A stretch of 64,000 nt of DNA from Rhodanobacter denitrificans (GTDB lineage Bacteria; Pseudomonadota; Gammaproteobacteria; Xanthomonadales; Rhodanobacteraceae): contig NC_020541.1 of assembly GCF_000230695.2 (NCBI RefSeq), positions 3,224,001-3,288,000 on the forward strand. Direction: 5' to 3'. This document shows, one piece after another, positions 8,126 to 17,318 of the stretch. The position numbers were made by a program, and so were the translations under genes. Within the stretch, counting starts at the first letter, position 1, and the number at the start of each line of letters is the position of its first letter. The notes below the pieces were generated by a model. That model saw only the letters and a list, made by a program, of their open reading frames with translations. It was not told where the DNA came from and did not search any database.

Positions 8126-9121
8126 CGGTTTTTGCCGGGGCCGGGCGTAGGCCCAGCGCAGGAACGGCGGCAGCATCCGCTTCCATGACGCCTGGTCGTG
8201 CTGGCCGCCAGGCAACAGGAACAGCGAGGCATCCGCCCTGCGCGACGGATGTCCCGCGTAGTCCAGGTTGATCGAATAGCCGAGCTGCTTCAGGCCACGT
8301 GCGCGAAAGCCGTCGGCGCCGCGATAGCCTTCGAGCAGGTCCTGCACGTCGTCGACCGTATCGTTGATGCCGTCGCCGTCGCGGTCCGCGGTTTCCTCCG
8401 TCGTACCCGCCGCGAACCAGAATTTCAGGCCCGCGCGCCCGGGCCCATGATCGACCATCGCCTGTGCCAGCCGCGTGTGCTGGATCGCAGTGGCGCTGCT
8501 GCGGTCCGCAGCCAGCCAGAACGAGGGCGAAAACGCGCCGACCTGACCGAATACCTCCGGGTACTGCCAGCCGAGGTTGAACGCGTTCAACGCGCCGAGC
8601 GACCAGCCCAGCATCGTGCGCCCGCGCGCGGACCGGCGCGTGCGGTAGTGCGTGTCCACATACGGCACCAGCGCGGTGGCGACCCATGCGGAATAGTCCT
8701 GCGCGCGCATACCGATCGGGCCGATCCGCGAACCGCCGACCAGGCTGCGCGCCGCGGCACGGTCGGACAGGCCGTAGCCGCTGGCGCGGTCGTCGAGCAT
8801 GCGGATCGCCACCACGATCAGCGGCTCGATCGCCTGGTCCCGATACAGCTGCGCCAGGGTCGGCTGCAGGCCGACCGCCGTCATGTCCTGGCCGTCGTTC
8901 GCGTACAGCACCGGGTAGCGGCGGCCGGATGCCCGTGCGTAGCCGGGTGGCAGATAGACGGCCACCTTGATTCGCTGCGGCGCGAACGCGGGTGCATCGA
9001 ACTGCAGTTGCACCGGCTCGTCGCCGGCAACGGCATCCGCCGCGAGGGCGGGCGCGCAGCCGGCAAGCAGCAGCACGCCAAGCAGCCACCACGACACGAG
9101 CGGGCGGCGGCGCGGCGCCAT
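8120..9121 (-). CDS. alpha/beta-hydrolase esterase lipoprotein (Fes/esterase-D-like) with a calcium-loop insert
   Basis: The 333-residue protein starts with a lipoprotein signal (lipobox LLAG with Cys22). An alpha/beta hydrolase of the enterochelin-esterase/esterase-D type follows: RYPVLYANDGQD, nucleophile elbow GWSLG with Ser174, and a C-terminal GGQHDQASW that supplies His308. An unusual loop at about 246-258 (DRDGDGINDTVDD) looks like a dockerin or thrombospondin-type calcium loop. It overlaps the stop of the upstream GH13 gene by one base (TAATG), so the two form one operon under the operator at 10839. A role in removing acyl groups from glucans or in binding the cell surface is inferred, not shown. 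Confidence 0.82.
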   Translation of the reverse strand: MAPRRRPLVSWWLLGVLLLAGCAPALAADAVAGDEPVQLQFDAPAFAPQRIKVAVYLPPGYARASGRRYPVLYANDGQDMTAVGLQPTLAQLYRDQAIEPLIVVAIRMLDDRASGYGLSDRAAARSLVGGSRIGPIGMRAQDYSAWVATALVPYVDTHYRTRRSARGRTMLGWSLGALNAFNLGWQYPEVFGQVGAFSPSFWLAADRSSATAIQHTRLAQAMVDHGPGRAGLKFWFAAGTTEETADRDGDGINDTVDDVQDLLEGYRGADGFRARGLKQLGYSINLDYAGHPSRRADASLFLLPGGQHDQASWKRMLPPFLRWAYARPRQKPL

Positions 9122-10743
9122 TACGCCACGCGGGCGAACCACGCGCCGTGGCCGGGCAATCGCAACCGGCCGCCGTCGAGACAGCCGCTCGCCAGGCCAT
9201 GGCCATCCAGCGGTTGCAGCTCGCCGGATGCGGCGGGCAAGTCGACGTCGACGGCGGAGCCATCCAGGTTGAACACCACCAGCACGGCCTGCCCGTCCAG
9301 GCGGCGGGTGAACGCCAGCACCGGCTCGGCGGTGTCGATGAAGGCGATGTCGCCCCAGCGCAGCGCCGGCTGCGACTTGCGCCAGTGCATGAAGGTGCGG
9401 AAGCCGTGCAGTACCGAATGCGCGTCGGCTTCCTGCCGGTTCACCGCCAGCGCGCGGTGCTCCGGCGGCACCGGCAGCCACGGCGTGCCGCGGCTGAAGC
9501 CGGCCTGCGCATCGGCGTCGTGCCACGGCATCGGCGTGCGGCAACCGTCGCGGCCCTTGAACTGCGGCCAGAACGCGATGCCGTAGGGGTCCTGCAGCGC
9601 CTCGTACGGCAGCTCCGCTTCGGTCAGCCCCAGTTCCTCGCCCTGATAGACACACACCGAGCCGCGCAGGGAACACAGCATCGCGGTGAGCAGGTTGGCC
9701 AGTTGCCTGGATGGCTGGCCGCCGCCCCAGCGGGTCAGCACGCGCTCGACGTCGTGATTGGAGATCGCCCAGCACGGCCAGCCGTCGGTCATCTGCGCTT
9801 CCAGCGCCTGCACCGTGCCGCGGATGTGCGCGGCGCTGAAGTCGTCGGTGAGCAGCTCGAAGCTGTAGCCCATGTGCAGCCGCCCGGGGCGGGTGTACTC
9901 GGCCATCGTCGCCAGCGAATCCTCAGAGGAGATCTCGCCCAGCGTGGCTGCGCCCGGGTAGCGGTCCATCAGCGCGCGCAGCTCGCCGAGGAAGGCCAGG
10001 TTCTCCGGCCGCGTGTTGTTGTAGTAGTGGTACTGGAACGCGTACGGGTTGTCCGGGCTGAAGCCGCGGCCGGTGCGCTTCTCCTTCGGCTTGGGCGGGT
10101 TGTCGCGCAGTTGGGCGTCGTGGAAACAGAAGTTGATCGCGTCCAGGCGGAAGCCGTCCACGCCCTTGTCGAGCCAGAAGCGCACGCTGTCGAGAATGGC
10201 CGCGCGCACGTCGGGATGGTGGAAATTCAGGTCCGGCTGCGAAGTCAGGAAGTTGTGCAGGTAGTACTGGCCGCGGCGCGGCTCCCACTGCCAGGCGCTG
10301 CCGCCGAACAGCGACAGCCAGTTGTTCGGCGCGCTGCCGTCGTCCTTCGCCTCGGCCCACACGTACCAGTCGGCGCGCGGGTTGTCGCGGCTCTGCCGGC
10401 TTTCGCGGAACCACGCGTGCTCGGCCGAGGTGTGGCTGAGTACCTGGTCGATCATCACCTTCAGCCCCAGCGCGTGCGCCTTCGCCAGCAGCGCGTCGAA
10501 ATCCGCCAGCGTGCCGAACAACGGATCGACGTCGCGGTAGTCGGCGATGTCGTAGCCGAAGTCGGCCATCGGCGACTTGAAAAACGGCGCGATCCAGATC
10601 GCGTCCACGCCAAGGCCGGTCACGTAGTCGAGCCGCTCGATGATGCCCGGCAGATCGCCCACGCCGTCGCCGTCCGTGTCGAGAAAACTGCGCGGATAGA
10701 TCTGGTAGGTGACGGCTCCGCGCCACCAGGGTGCATCACTCAT
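9121..10743 (-). CDS. cytoplasmic GH13 alpha-glucosidase / alpha-glucosyl transfer enzyme (XgtA-like)
   Basis: The 540-residue protein has no signal peptide and is a complete GH13 enzyme: opening WWRGAVTYQIYPRSF, nucleophile Asp201 in GFRLDAINF, acid/base Glu270 in LGEISSED and Asp331 in ISNHD. From memory the sequence and even the residue numbering match the Xanthomonas alpha-glucosyl transfer enzyme XgtA, which acts on maltose and can transfer glucose to alcohols. It probably cleaves maltose and short maltodextrins inside the cell. I chose ATG 10743 (MSDAPWW) over ATG 10773 because conserved sequence begins there. It heads an operon with the esterase, and an operator lies 96 bp upstream. 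Confidence 0.92.
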   Translation of the reverse strand: MSDAPWWRGAVTYQIYPRSFLDTDGDGVGDLPGIIERLDYVTGLGVDAIWIAPFFKSPMADFGYDIADYRDVDPLFGTLADFDALLAKAHALGLKVMIDQVLSHTSAEHAWFRESRQSRDNPRADWYVWAEAKDDGSAPNNWLSLFGGSAWQWEPRRGQYYLHNFLTSQPDLNFHHPDVRAAILDSVRFWLDKGVDGFRLDAINFCFHDAQLRDNPPKPKEKRTGRGFSPDNPYAFQYHYYNNTRPENLAFLGELRALMDRYPGAATLGEISSEDSLATMAEYTRPGRLHMGYSFELLTDDFSAAHIRGTVQALEAQMTDGWPCWAISNHDVERVLTRWGGGQPSRQLANLLTAMLCSLRGSVCVYQGEELGLTEAELPYEALQDPYGIAFWPQFKGRDGCRTPMPWHDADAQAGFSRGTPWLPVPPEHRALAVNRQEADAHSVLHGFRTFMHWRKSQPALRWGDIAFIDTAEPVLAFTRRLDGQAVLVVFNLDGSAVDVDLPAASGELQPLDGHGLASGCLDGGRLRLPGHGAWFARVA

Positions 10744-10838
10744 TAGGACGTGTCCCCGCGATGAGGCGGGCACATTTGCGCACCCGTCATGGAATGGCGA
10801 TCAGCTTAGCCTCAGCCCTGTTGCGATCAGCACCGGTG

Positions 10839-10852
10839 TGCATACGTATTCA
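10839..10852. promoter_or_regulatory. LacI-type operator copy 1
   Basis: TGCATACGTATTCA is the reverse complement of the other three copies (TGAATACGTATGCA). The core ATACGTAT is a perfect palindrome with the central CG typical of LacI-family sites. It lies 96 bp before the ATG of the GH13 glucosidase. Confidence 0.8.
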
Positions 10853-11009
10853 TTCGTGCTGCAGCTGCCGCATGCCGCGCCTGCGGGGCGATCGGCCGCG
10901 GCGCATACGCTGCGGGCGAAGGTCGAGTCGCATCGCGGCTCGCGCCACCGGGAGCCGCTGTCGGGACGCGCGGTGCTGCAACGCAATAACCGCTATACGG
11001 CGCCCGCCA

Positions 11010-11023
11010 TGAATACGTATGCA
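11010..11023. promoter_or_regulatory. LacI-type operator copy 2
   Basis: TGAATACGTATGCA, about 150 bp before the TonB-dependent receptor start. It sits about 10 bp after a -10-like TATACG, a position where a bound repressor would block transcription. Confidence 0.8.
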
Positions 11024-11175
11024 GGAAATGCTTCGCTGCGGAACTGCCGGCCTACCATGCAAACACGCCGCCGAAAACCTCGGCAGCGCACCTGCCGACG
11101 GTCGTCGCCGACGGAAGCGCGGGGGAATCCAATAACTGAGATCGACGGCGACACACCTTTGTGGGAGGGGATTTC

Positions 11176-14088
11176 ATGGTTCTGAAACACAACATGCTGG
11201 CGATGGCGATTGCATCGGTATGCTTTGGCATGTGCGGCGCGGCCTATGCCGCCACCGCGCCCGCGGCTGGCCCGCAGCAGAGCACGCAGGATCAGGCGCC
11301 GACCACCTCGGCCGAGCAGTCCAAGAAGGACGAAAAGGACAAGCACAAGACACAGATGCAGGCAGTCGAAGTCAACGGCTTCATCAGCAGCATCGAGAAC
11401 TCCACCGCGCTGAAGCGCAACGCCAGCACCATCGTCGAGGCGGTGTCGGCCGAGCAGGTCGGCAAGCTCCCCGGCGTGAGCATCGCCGACACCCTCGGCC
11501 GCCTGCCCGGCCTCGCCGTGCAGACCTTGAATGGCCGCCCGCAGGTGCTGACCATCCACGGCCTGGGCCCCGACTTCTCTACCGCGCTGGTCAACGGCGG
11601 CCAGCAGGTCTCCACCTCGAACAACCGCGACGTGCAGTTCGATCAGTACCCGTCGAGCTGGTTCGACAACGTGGTGGTGCACCTGTCGCCCTCCGCCAAC
11701 CTGATCGGCCAGGGTCTGTCCGGCACGGTCGACATGCACACCATCCGCCCGCTGGAGAAGAGCGGCCCCGAGGCGGCGGTGAACGCCAAGTACATCTGGA
11801 ACAGCATGTCCGAGCTGGCACCGGGCAAGGGCGTGAGCAACAAGGGCTACAACTTGAACGGCGTGTGGGTGAACCAGTTCGCCGACCACACTGTGGGCGT
11901 GACCCTGGGCGTGGACCTGGAGAACAACCCCACGCAGATCCAGCACCAAGGGCCGTGGGGCTATCCGAGCGATAGCAACGGCGACGCGGTGATCGGCGGC
12001 TCGAAGAACTTCGGCATCACCGATTCGATGAAGCGCAACGGCGCACTGGCCACCGTGCAGTGGCAGCCGAACGAGCACTACACCGGCACCATCGACCTGA
12101 CCTACGACAACTTCAAGGAAGTGCAGCAGGCCAAGGGCATGGAGTTTCCGCTGTGGTGGAGCTCGGCGCAGCTGCAGCCCGGCGGCGTGGTGATACCGGA
12201 TCCCCACGTCAGTGGCGGCGGCTTCGTGCAGAGCGGCACCTACGCCAACGTGACGCCGGTGATCCGCAACGACTACAACAGCACCAGCGCCGGGGTCACC
12301 AACTTCAACTGGGAAAACAAGTTCACCATCAACGAGAACTGGACGATCAACGCCAACGCGAACTACTCGCGCGCGACTCGTCGTGACGTCAATCTCGAAA
12401 GCTATTCCGGCACCGGCTACAACAAGACCGGAGCCACCGACACCGTGGGCTTCAACGAGCTCGGCAACGGCATGCTCTTCCTCAACCCATCGCTGGACTA
12501 CACCAATGGCGTGGTGCTGACCGACCCGCAGGGCTGGGGCGCGGGCAGCGACGTGGTGCAGGCCGGCTTCATCAATGCGCCGCGCACCGTCGATTCGCTC
12601 GCCAACGTGCGCATCGCGGTGGAACGCAGCTTTGCCAGCGGTCCGTTCTCCAGCATGGAGTTCGGCGTGAGCAACAGCCGTCGCAACAAGTCCTACCACA
12701 TCGACCAGAGCTTCCTGACCCTGGGCGGCGGCACCATCAGCGGCGGTAGTGCCGTCACCACCGCAGCGATCCAGGGTGGCAGCAGTTGCGATCCGCTGTC
12801 GTGGATGGGCGTCGGCTCGCAGCTTTGCTACAACCCGTTCGCCCTGATCGGCAACGGCAGCTTGGCCAACGTGCCGACATTCGGCTCCAACACCGGCACG
12901 CCGCCGGATTGGAAGACGCATGAGAACGTCTTCACGCCGTACGTGCAATTCAACATCGACACCCAGTTGGGTGGCGTCAGCCTGCGCGGCAACTTCGGCA
13001 TCCAGGCGCAGCGCACCTCGCAGCGTGCGAGCGGCGAGCGCGTGGCGCCGGACAGCGCCACCACCGGCAACAACATCGTGCTGATCCCGGTAACCGGCAG
13101 TACCAGCTACACCCGTTACCTGCCCAGCGCGAACCTGATCTTCGGATTCACCGACAACGATGACCTGCGCGTCAGCGCCGCCCGCACCCTGGCCCGCCCG
13201 CGCATGGACCAGATGAACGCCGGTCTTGGGGTTAGCGGCGACAACTCGCACCTGCAAAGCACCGACCCGAACCAGGCCTACTTCAGCGCCAAGGGCGGCA
13301 ACCCGAAGCTGCGGCCAACCATGGCCGACAACTTCAATGTCAGCTACGAGCACTACTTCAGTGGCGGCAACAGCTACCAGTGCAACTCCGCCGACCAGAA
13401 GAATTCCGACCTGTGCCGCAGCGGCGGCGGTGGCTACTTCTCGGTGTCGGGCTACTTCATCGGCCTGCACGACTACATCAACCCGAACGCGTCCTTCCTG
13501 TACGACTTCAGCCCCTTCCTGCCGTTCAAGCTGTCCGCGCAGCAGTTGCCCCTGCTGGGTACCCCCTACGGCATCGTCACCGGGCCGACCAACGATGGCC
13601 GCGGCTACGTGAAGGGTCTTCAGGGCACCCTGAACCTGCCGTTCAACCTGATCGCGCAACCGCTGGACGGCTTCGGCGTGATCCTCACCGGCAACCGCAC
13701 CAAGAGCTCGCTGGTCTACCCCGGCAATCCGACGCCGATCACCGTGCCGGGCCTGTCGAAGTGGGTCGCCAACGCCACGCTGTACTACCAGCACAACGGA
13801 TTCGAGGCGCGTATCAGCGACAACTACCGCTCCAACTTCCTGGGCGAGGTGTCGGGCATCAGCGCCACGCGTGTCGAGCAGACCTTGAGGGGCGGCAGCA
13901 GCTACGACGCGCAGGTGAGCTACACGTTCGACAGCGGCAGCCTGAAGGGCCTGACCTTGATCGCGCAGGGCTCCAACCTGTCGAACAAGATCTTCACCAC
14001 GTTCCAGAACAACGACCCGCGCCAAGTGCAGACCTGGGAACGCTACGGCCGCACCTATTCGCTGGGCGCCTCGTACAAGTTCCAGTAA
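11176..14088 (+). CDS. TonB-dependent receptor for maltodextrins (Xanthomonas/Caulobacter type)
   Basis: The 970-residue protein has a signal peptide ending near AYAATA, a Gln/Lys-rich linker and a TonB-box-like AVEVNGF around residue 60. A plug domain follows (IVEAVSAEQVGKLPGVSIADTLGRLPG; QVLTIHGLG; GLSGTVDMHTIRPL). The long beta-barrel ends in Phe-Gln after SYKFQ. The plug wording is characteristic of the large receptor family in Xanthomonads and Caulobacter that imports oligosaccharides. It heads a probable operon with halogenase, GH13, GH31 and GH13 genes and has its own operator. ATG 11176 is chosen because GGGAGGGG stands five bases before it; a GTG at 11161 is the alternative. The ligand is inferred from its neighbours. 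Confidence 0.92.
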   Translation: MVLKHNMLAMAIASVCFGMCGAAYAATAPAAGPQQSTQDQAPTTSAEQSKKDEKDKHKTQMQAVEVNGFISSIENSTALKRNASTIVEAVSAEQVGKLPGVSIADTLGRLPGLAVQTLNGRPQVLTIHGLGPDFSTALVNGGQQVSTSNNRDVQFDQYPSSWFDNVVVHLSPSANLIGQGLSGTVDMHTIRPLEKSGPEAAVNAKYIWNSMSELAPGKGVSNKGYNLNGVWVNQFADHTVGVTLGVDLENNPTQIQHQGPWGYPSDSNGDAVIGGSKNFGITDSMKRNGALATVQWQPNEHYTGTIDLTYDNFKEVQQAKGMEFPLWWSSAQLQPGGVVIPDPHVSGGGFVQSGTYANVTPVIRNDYNSTSAGVTNFNWENKFTINENWTINANANYSRATRRDVNLESYSGTGYNKTGATDTVGFNELGNGMLFLNPSLDYTNGVVLTDPQGWGAGSDVVQAGFINAPRTVDSLANVRIAVERSFASGPFSSMEFGVSNSRRNKSYHIDQSFLTLGGGTISGGSAVTTAAIQGGSSCDPLSWMGVGSQLCYNPFALIGNGSLANVPTFGSNTGTPPDWKTHENVFTPYVQFNIDTQLGGVSLRGNFGIQAQRTSQRASGERVAPDSATTGNNIVLIPVTGSTSYTRYLPSANLIFGFTDNDDLRVSAARTLARPRMDQMNAGLGVSGDNSHLQSTDPNQAYFSAKGGNPKLRPTMADNFNVSYEHYFSGGNSYQCNSADQKNSDLCRSGGGGYFSVSGYFIGLHDYINPNASFLYDFSPFLPFKLSAQQLPLLGTPYGIVTGPTNDGRGYVKGLQGTLNLPFNLIAQPLDGFGVILTGNRTKSSLVYPGNPTPITVPGLSKWVANATLYYQHNGFEARISDNYRSNFLGEVSGISATRVEQTLRGGSSYDAQVSYTFDSGSLKGLTLIAQGSNLSNKIFTTFQNNDPRQVQTWERYGRTYSLGASYKFQ

Positions 14089-14115
14089 GTCGTATCGACC
14101 TTACCTCCCCAAGGT

Positions 14116-14150
14116 GCCCCGCTGTGTGTTGTCCGGCGGGGCTTTTTTTT
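14116..14150 (+). terminator. intrinsic terminator after the receptor gene
   Basis: GCCCCGC (14116-14122) pairs with GCGGGGC (14136-14142), followed directly by eight T. It lies between the receptor and the halogenase, which run the same way. It would thus act as a partial terminator, giving more receptor than enzyme mRNA, unless a second promoter serves the downstream genes. Confidence 0.85.
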
Positions 14151-14203
14151 CATGACCCGCGACGGCGTCGCGCCGCGCACACCGGATGCCGAGGAGCCAT
14201 GAC

Positions 14204-15751
14204 ATGAACGATCCCCGCATCCGCCGCATCGTGATCGTCGGCGGCGGCACCACCGGCTGGCTGGCGGCGGCGCTGCTGACGCAGGCGCTCGGCTCGCAGG
14301 TGCAGATCCGGCTGGTCGAATCGGCCGAGATCGGCACCGTCGGCGTGGGCGAGGCCACCATTCCGCAGATCCGCCACATCAACCGCTTCCTCGGCATCGA
14401 CGAGGACGAGATGCTGCGCTTCGCCCACGGCACCTACAAACTGGGCGTGCAGCTCAACGGCTTCACCCGCCCCGGCGATTCCTACCTGCACGCCTTCGGC
14501 GACCTCGGCCTGCCACTGGGGCTGACCCCGTTCCACCATTACTGGTTGCGCGCCGTGCAAGCGCGCGGCGGCGCCGCGGACGCGCCGGACCTGTGGGCGT
14601 ATTCGCTCAACGCCGCAGCCGCCGCGGAAAACCGCTTCGCGCCGCTGGAGAAGATTCCCGACAGCCCGCTCGGCGGTCTGCGCTACGCCTACCACTTCGA
14701 CGCCTCGCGCTACGCGCAATACCTGCGCGAGCGCATCGCGCCGGGCGCGGTGCAGCGCATCGAGGGCAAGGTGGTGGAGGTGCGCCTGCGCGAAGGCGAC
14801 GGCTTCATCGAATCGCTGCAACTGGAGCACGGCGAACGCGTCGACGGCGACTTCTTCATCGACTGCTCCGGCTTCCGCGGCCTCTTGATCGAGGGTGCGC
14901 TGCACACCGGCTACGAGAACTGGCAGCACTGGCTGCCCTGCGACCGTGCGCTGGCGGTGGGCAGCGCGCCGGGCGGCCCGATGCGCCCGTACACCCAGGC
15001 CAGCGCGCGCACCGCCGGCTGGCAGTGGCGCATCCCGCTGCGCCATCGCACCGGCAACGGCCACGTGTACTGCAGCCGCTTCATCAGCGACGACGAGGCC
15101 GCCGCGCAACTCGTGGCGAACCTGGAGACCGAGCCCTTGGGGGATCCGCGCCCGCTGCGTTTCGTCACCGGCATGCGCCGGCTCGCGTGGAACCGCAACT
15201 GCCTCGCGCTGGGCCTGGCCGCCGGTTTCATGGAGCCGCTGGAATCGACCAGCATCCACCTGGTGCAGTCCGGCGTCAGCCGCCTGCTGGCGATGTTCCC
15301 CGACCGCCGCTGCGACAGCGCGCTGGCGGACGAATACAACCGCCAGACGCGCTTCGAGTACGAACACGTGCGTGACTTCCTGATCCTGCACTACAAGGCC
15401 ACCGAGCGCACCGACACGCCGTTCTGGCAGCAGTGCGGTGCGATGGAGATTCCGCCCTCGCTGGCGCGCCGGATCGAGCTGTTCCGCCGCACCGGCATGG
15501 TCTTCCGCGAAGGCGAGGAGCTGTTCGCCGAGACCGGCTGGGTGCAGGTGCTGCTGGGCCAGCGCATCGTGCCGGAGCGCCACCACCCGCTGGCCGACGC
15601 ACTGACCGACACGCAACTGGACGGTTTCCTCGCCGACATCCGCACCCTGATCGGCCGCGCGAAGAACACGCTGCCGCTGCACCACGAGTTCGTGGCGCGC
15701 GCCGGCGGCGCCTTGGACGTTGCGCAGCGCACCGCGGCGGCAGCGCCATGA
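14204..15751 (+). CDS. flavin-dependent halogenase (tryptophan-halogenase family)
   Basis: The 515-residue protein shows the FAD-binding VIVGGGTTGWLAAALL at the N-terminus and GVGEATIPQI around 47-56. Lys79 in HGTYKLG stands at the position of the catalytic lysine of PrnA/RebH. The WxWxIP signature is present as WQWRIP (273-278), and Glu347 in EPLESTS matches the second catalytic residue. The family chlorinates or brominates indole-type substrates using FADH2. Xanthomonas relatives are known to brominate free indoles, their natural substrate being unknown. No flavin reductase is nearby. GAGGAG six bases before ATG 14204 decides the start. Its stop overlaps the next amylase start (ATGA), so it is embedded in the glucan operon. 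Confidence 0.9.
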   Translation: MNDPRIRRIVIVGGGTTGWLAAALLTQALGSQVQIRLVESAEIGTVGVGEATIPQIRHINRFLGIDEDEMLRFAHGTYKLGVQLNGFTRPGDSYLHAFGDLGLPLGLTPFHHYWLRAVQARGGAADAPDLWAYSLNAAAAAENRFAPLEKIPDSPLGGLRYAYHFDASRYAQYLRERIAPGAVQRIEGKVVEVRLREGDGFIESLQLEHGERVDGDFFIDCSGFRGLLIEGALHTGYENWQHWLPCDRALAVGSAPGGPMRPYTQASARTAGWQWRIPLRHRTGNGHVYCSRFISDDEAAAQLVANLETEPLGDPRPLRFVTGMRRLAWNRNCLALGLAAGFMEPLESTSIHLVQSGVSRLLAMFPDRRCDSALADEYNRQTRFEYEHVRDFLILHYKATERTDTPFWQQCGAMEIPPSLARRIELFRRTGMVFREGEELFAETGWVQVLLGQRIVPERHHPLADALTDTQLDGFLADIRTLIGRAKNTLPLHHEFVARAGGALDVAQRTAAAAP

Positions 15752-17301
15752 TCCGTCGACTCCTGACATCCATGCTGCTGGCCCTGTCCGCACTCGCGTC
15801 GGGCGGGTTCGCCCCGGCGCTGGCCGCGCCCGCCGCGCCGGCTGCGTCGGCGCCCTCCGGCGTGTGGTACGAGATCTTCGTGCGCAGCTGGGTCGACACC
15901 AACGGCGACGGCATCGGCGACCTGAACGGCGTCACCGCCAAGCTCGACTACCTGAAGTCGCTTGGCGTCAGCGGCATCTGGCTGATGCCGATCAACCCCT
16001 CGCCGACCTATCACGGCTACGACATCACCGACTACTACGCGATCAACCCGCAGTACGGCAGCATGGCCGACTTCGAGCGCCTGCTGCGCGAGGCGCACAA
16101 GCGTAGCATCAAGGTGATCATCGACCTGGTGATCAACCACACCAGCAACCAGCACCCGTGGTTCAAGGCAGCGCGCGATCCCGCCGACCCTCATCACGAC
16201 TGGTACAGCTGGGCCGGCCCGCACACCGACCTGCACGCCGAGGACGCCGCCGGCGCACAGGCCTGGCATGCGCTCGGCAAGGCGCATTACCTGGGCGACT
16301 TCTCCCGCGAAATGCCCGACCTCGACTACGACACGCCGGCAGTGCGCCGGGAGATGGTCAAGCTCGGCCAGTACTGGCTGAAGAAAGGCGTGGACGGCTT
16401 CCGTCTCGATGCCGCGCAGCACATCTACTACGACTTCAAGGCGGACATCCACAACCCGCTCACGCTGCAGAAGAACCTCGCCTGGTGGTCCGAGTTCCGC
16501 CGTGGCCTGGACCAGGTCAACCCGGCGGCCTACGTCGTCGGCGAGGTGACCCGCGACTCCGCCGACGAGCTGGCGCCGTACTTCAAGCCGCTCAGCGCGG
16601 TGTTCGATTTCCCGCTGGCGGTGCAGTTGATCGACAGCGCGCGCAGCGAGCGCGCCGGCGACCTCGGCGCATTGCTCGCGCACACCGACGCCGCCTACCG
16701 CCAGGTCGCCGGCAAGTCCGGCGTGGACGCACCGTTCCTGTCCAACCACGACCAGGAACGCGTGATGAGCCAGCTGGGCGGCAACCCGCAGCACATGCGC
16801 ATGGCCGCCGCGATGCTGCTCACCCTGCCCGGCCAGCCGTTCGTCTACTACGGCGAGGAGCTGGGCATGCGCGGCAGGAAACCGGACCCGGATCTGCGCG
16901 AACCGATGCGCTGGAACCGCGTGCCGGACGCGCCGGGCGAAACCACCTGGAAAAGCTTCACCGCGCACGACGGCCCGCAGGTCTCGGTCGAGGCGCAGCA
17001 GGCCGATGCGGATTCGCTGCTGCACTACTACAGCATGCTGATCCACTGGCGCAGCGAGCTGCCGGCCCTGCGCGACGGCGCGATCCGGCCATGGACCAGC
17101 GACAACCCGCACATCGCCGCCTGGCAACTCGACGACGCACATGGCCGCATGCTGGTAGTGCACAACCTGTCCGGCCAGCCGCAGTCACTGGCGCTGGATG
17201 GCCAGCCGTTCCACCGCGTGCAGCTGCGCAGCGGGCCCGGCGCCACGGTGCAGCACGAGCGCCTGCAGCTGCCGGCGTACACCACCGCGATCCTGCAGTG
17301 A
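15748..17301 (+). CDS. exported GH13 alpha-amylase/alpha-glucosidase
   Basis: The 517-residue protein has a signal peptide (cleavage near ALAAPAAP) and a full GH13 catalytic barrel: VWYEIFVRSW, NHTS, nucleophile Asp221 in GFRLDAAQH, acid/base Glu266 in VVGEVTRD and Asp335 in LSNHDQE. A short C-terminal beta domain follows. The DTNGDGIGD segment near residue 50 is the usual calcium-linked loop of this group. It should cut alpha-1,4-glucan chains in the periplasm or outside. It overlaps the halogenase by four bases (ATGA) and is followed after 17 bp by the GH31 gene, so the genes are co-expressed. Exact product size specificity cannot be told. Confidence 0.9.
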   Translation: MIRRLLTSMLLALSALASGGFAPALAAPAAPAASAPSGVWYEIFVRSWVDTNGDGIGDLNGVTAKLDYLKSLGVSGIWLMPINPSPTYHGYDITDYYAINPQYGSMADFERLLREAHKRSIKVIIDLVINHTSNQHPWFKAARDPADPHHDWYSWAGPHTDLHAEDAAGAQAWHALGKAHYLGDFSREMPDLDYDTPAVRREMVKLGQYWLKKGVDGFRLDAAQHIYYDFKADIHNPLTLQKNLAWWSEFRRGLDQVNPAAYVVGEVTRDSADELAPYFKPLSAVFDFPLAVQLIDSARSERAGDLGALLAHTDAAYRQVAGKSGVDAPFLSNHDQERVMSQLGGNPQHMRMAAAMLLTLPGQPFVYYGEELGMRGRKPDPDLREPMRWNRVPDAPGETTWKSFTAHDGPQVSVEAQQADADSLLHYYSMLIHWRSELPALRDGAIRPWTSDNPHIAAWQLDDAHGRMLVVHNLSGQPQSLALDGQPFHRVQLRSGPGATVQHERLQLPAYTTAILQ

Positions 17302-17318
17302 CCACGGAGTTCGATGCG

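Larger units (their letters stand above)
10744..11175. promoter_or_regulatory. 432-bp divergent control region of the glucan locus
   Basis: This region separates the leftward GH13/esterase operon from the rightward receptor operon. It carries two copies of the 14-bp palindrome, centred about 171 bp apart, one nearer each start. A -10-like TATACG at 10994-10999 lies just before the right-hand copy, which would put the operator near the transcription start. Open frames across this stretch have no recognisable protein character. Confidence 0.7.

Noticed and set aside
10993..14025. Very long open frame (1010 codons) opposite the TonB receptor
   Set aside because: It is the antisense shadow of a clearly recognisable receptor; composition is Val/Ala/Arg/His-rich with no domain.
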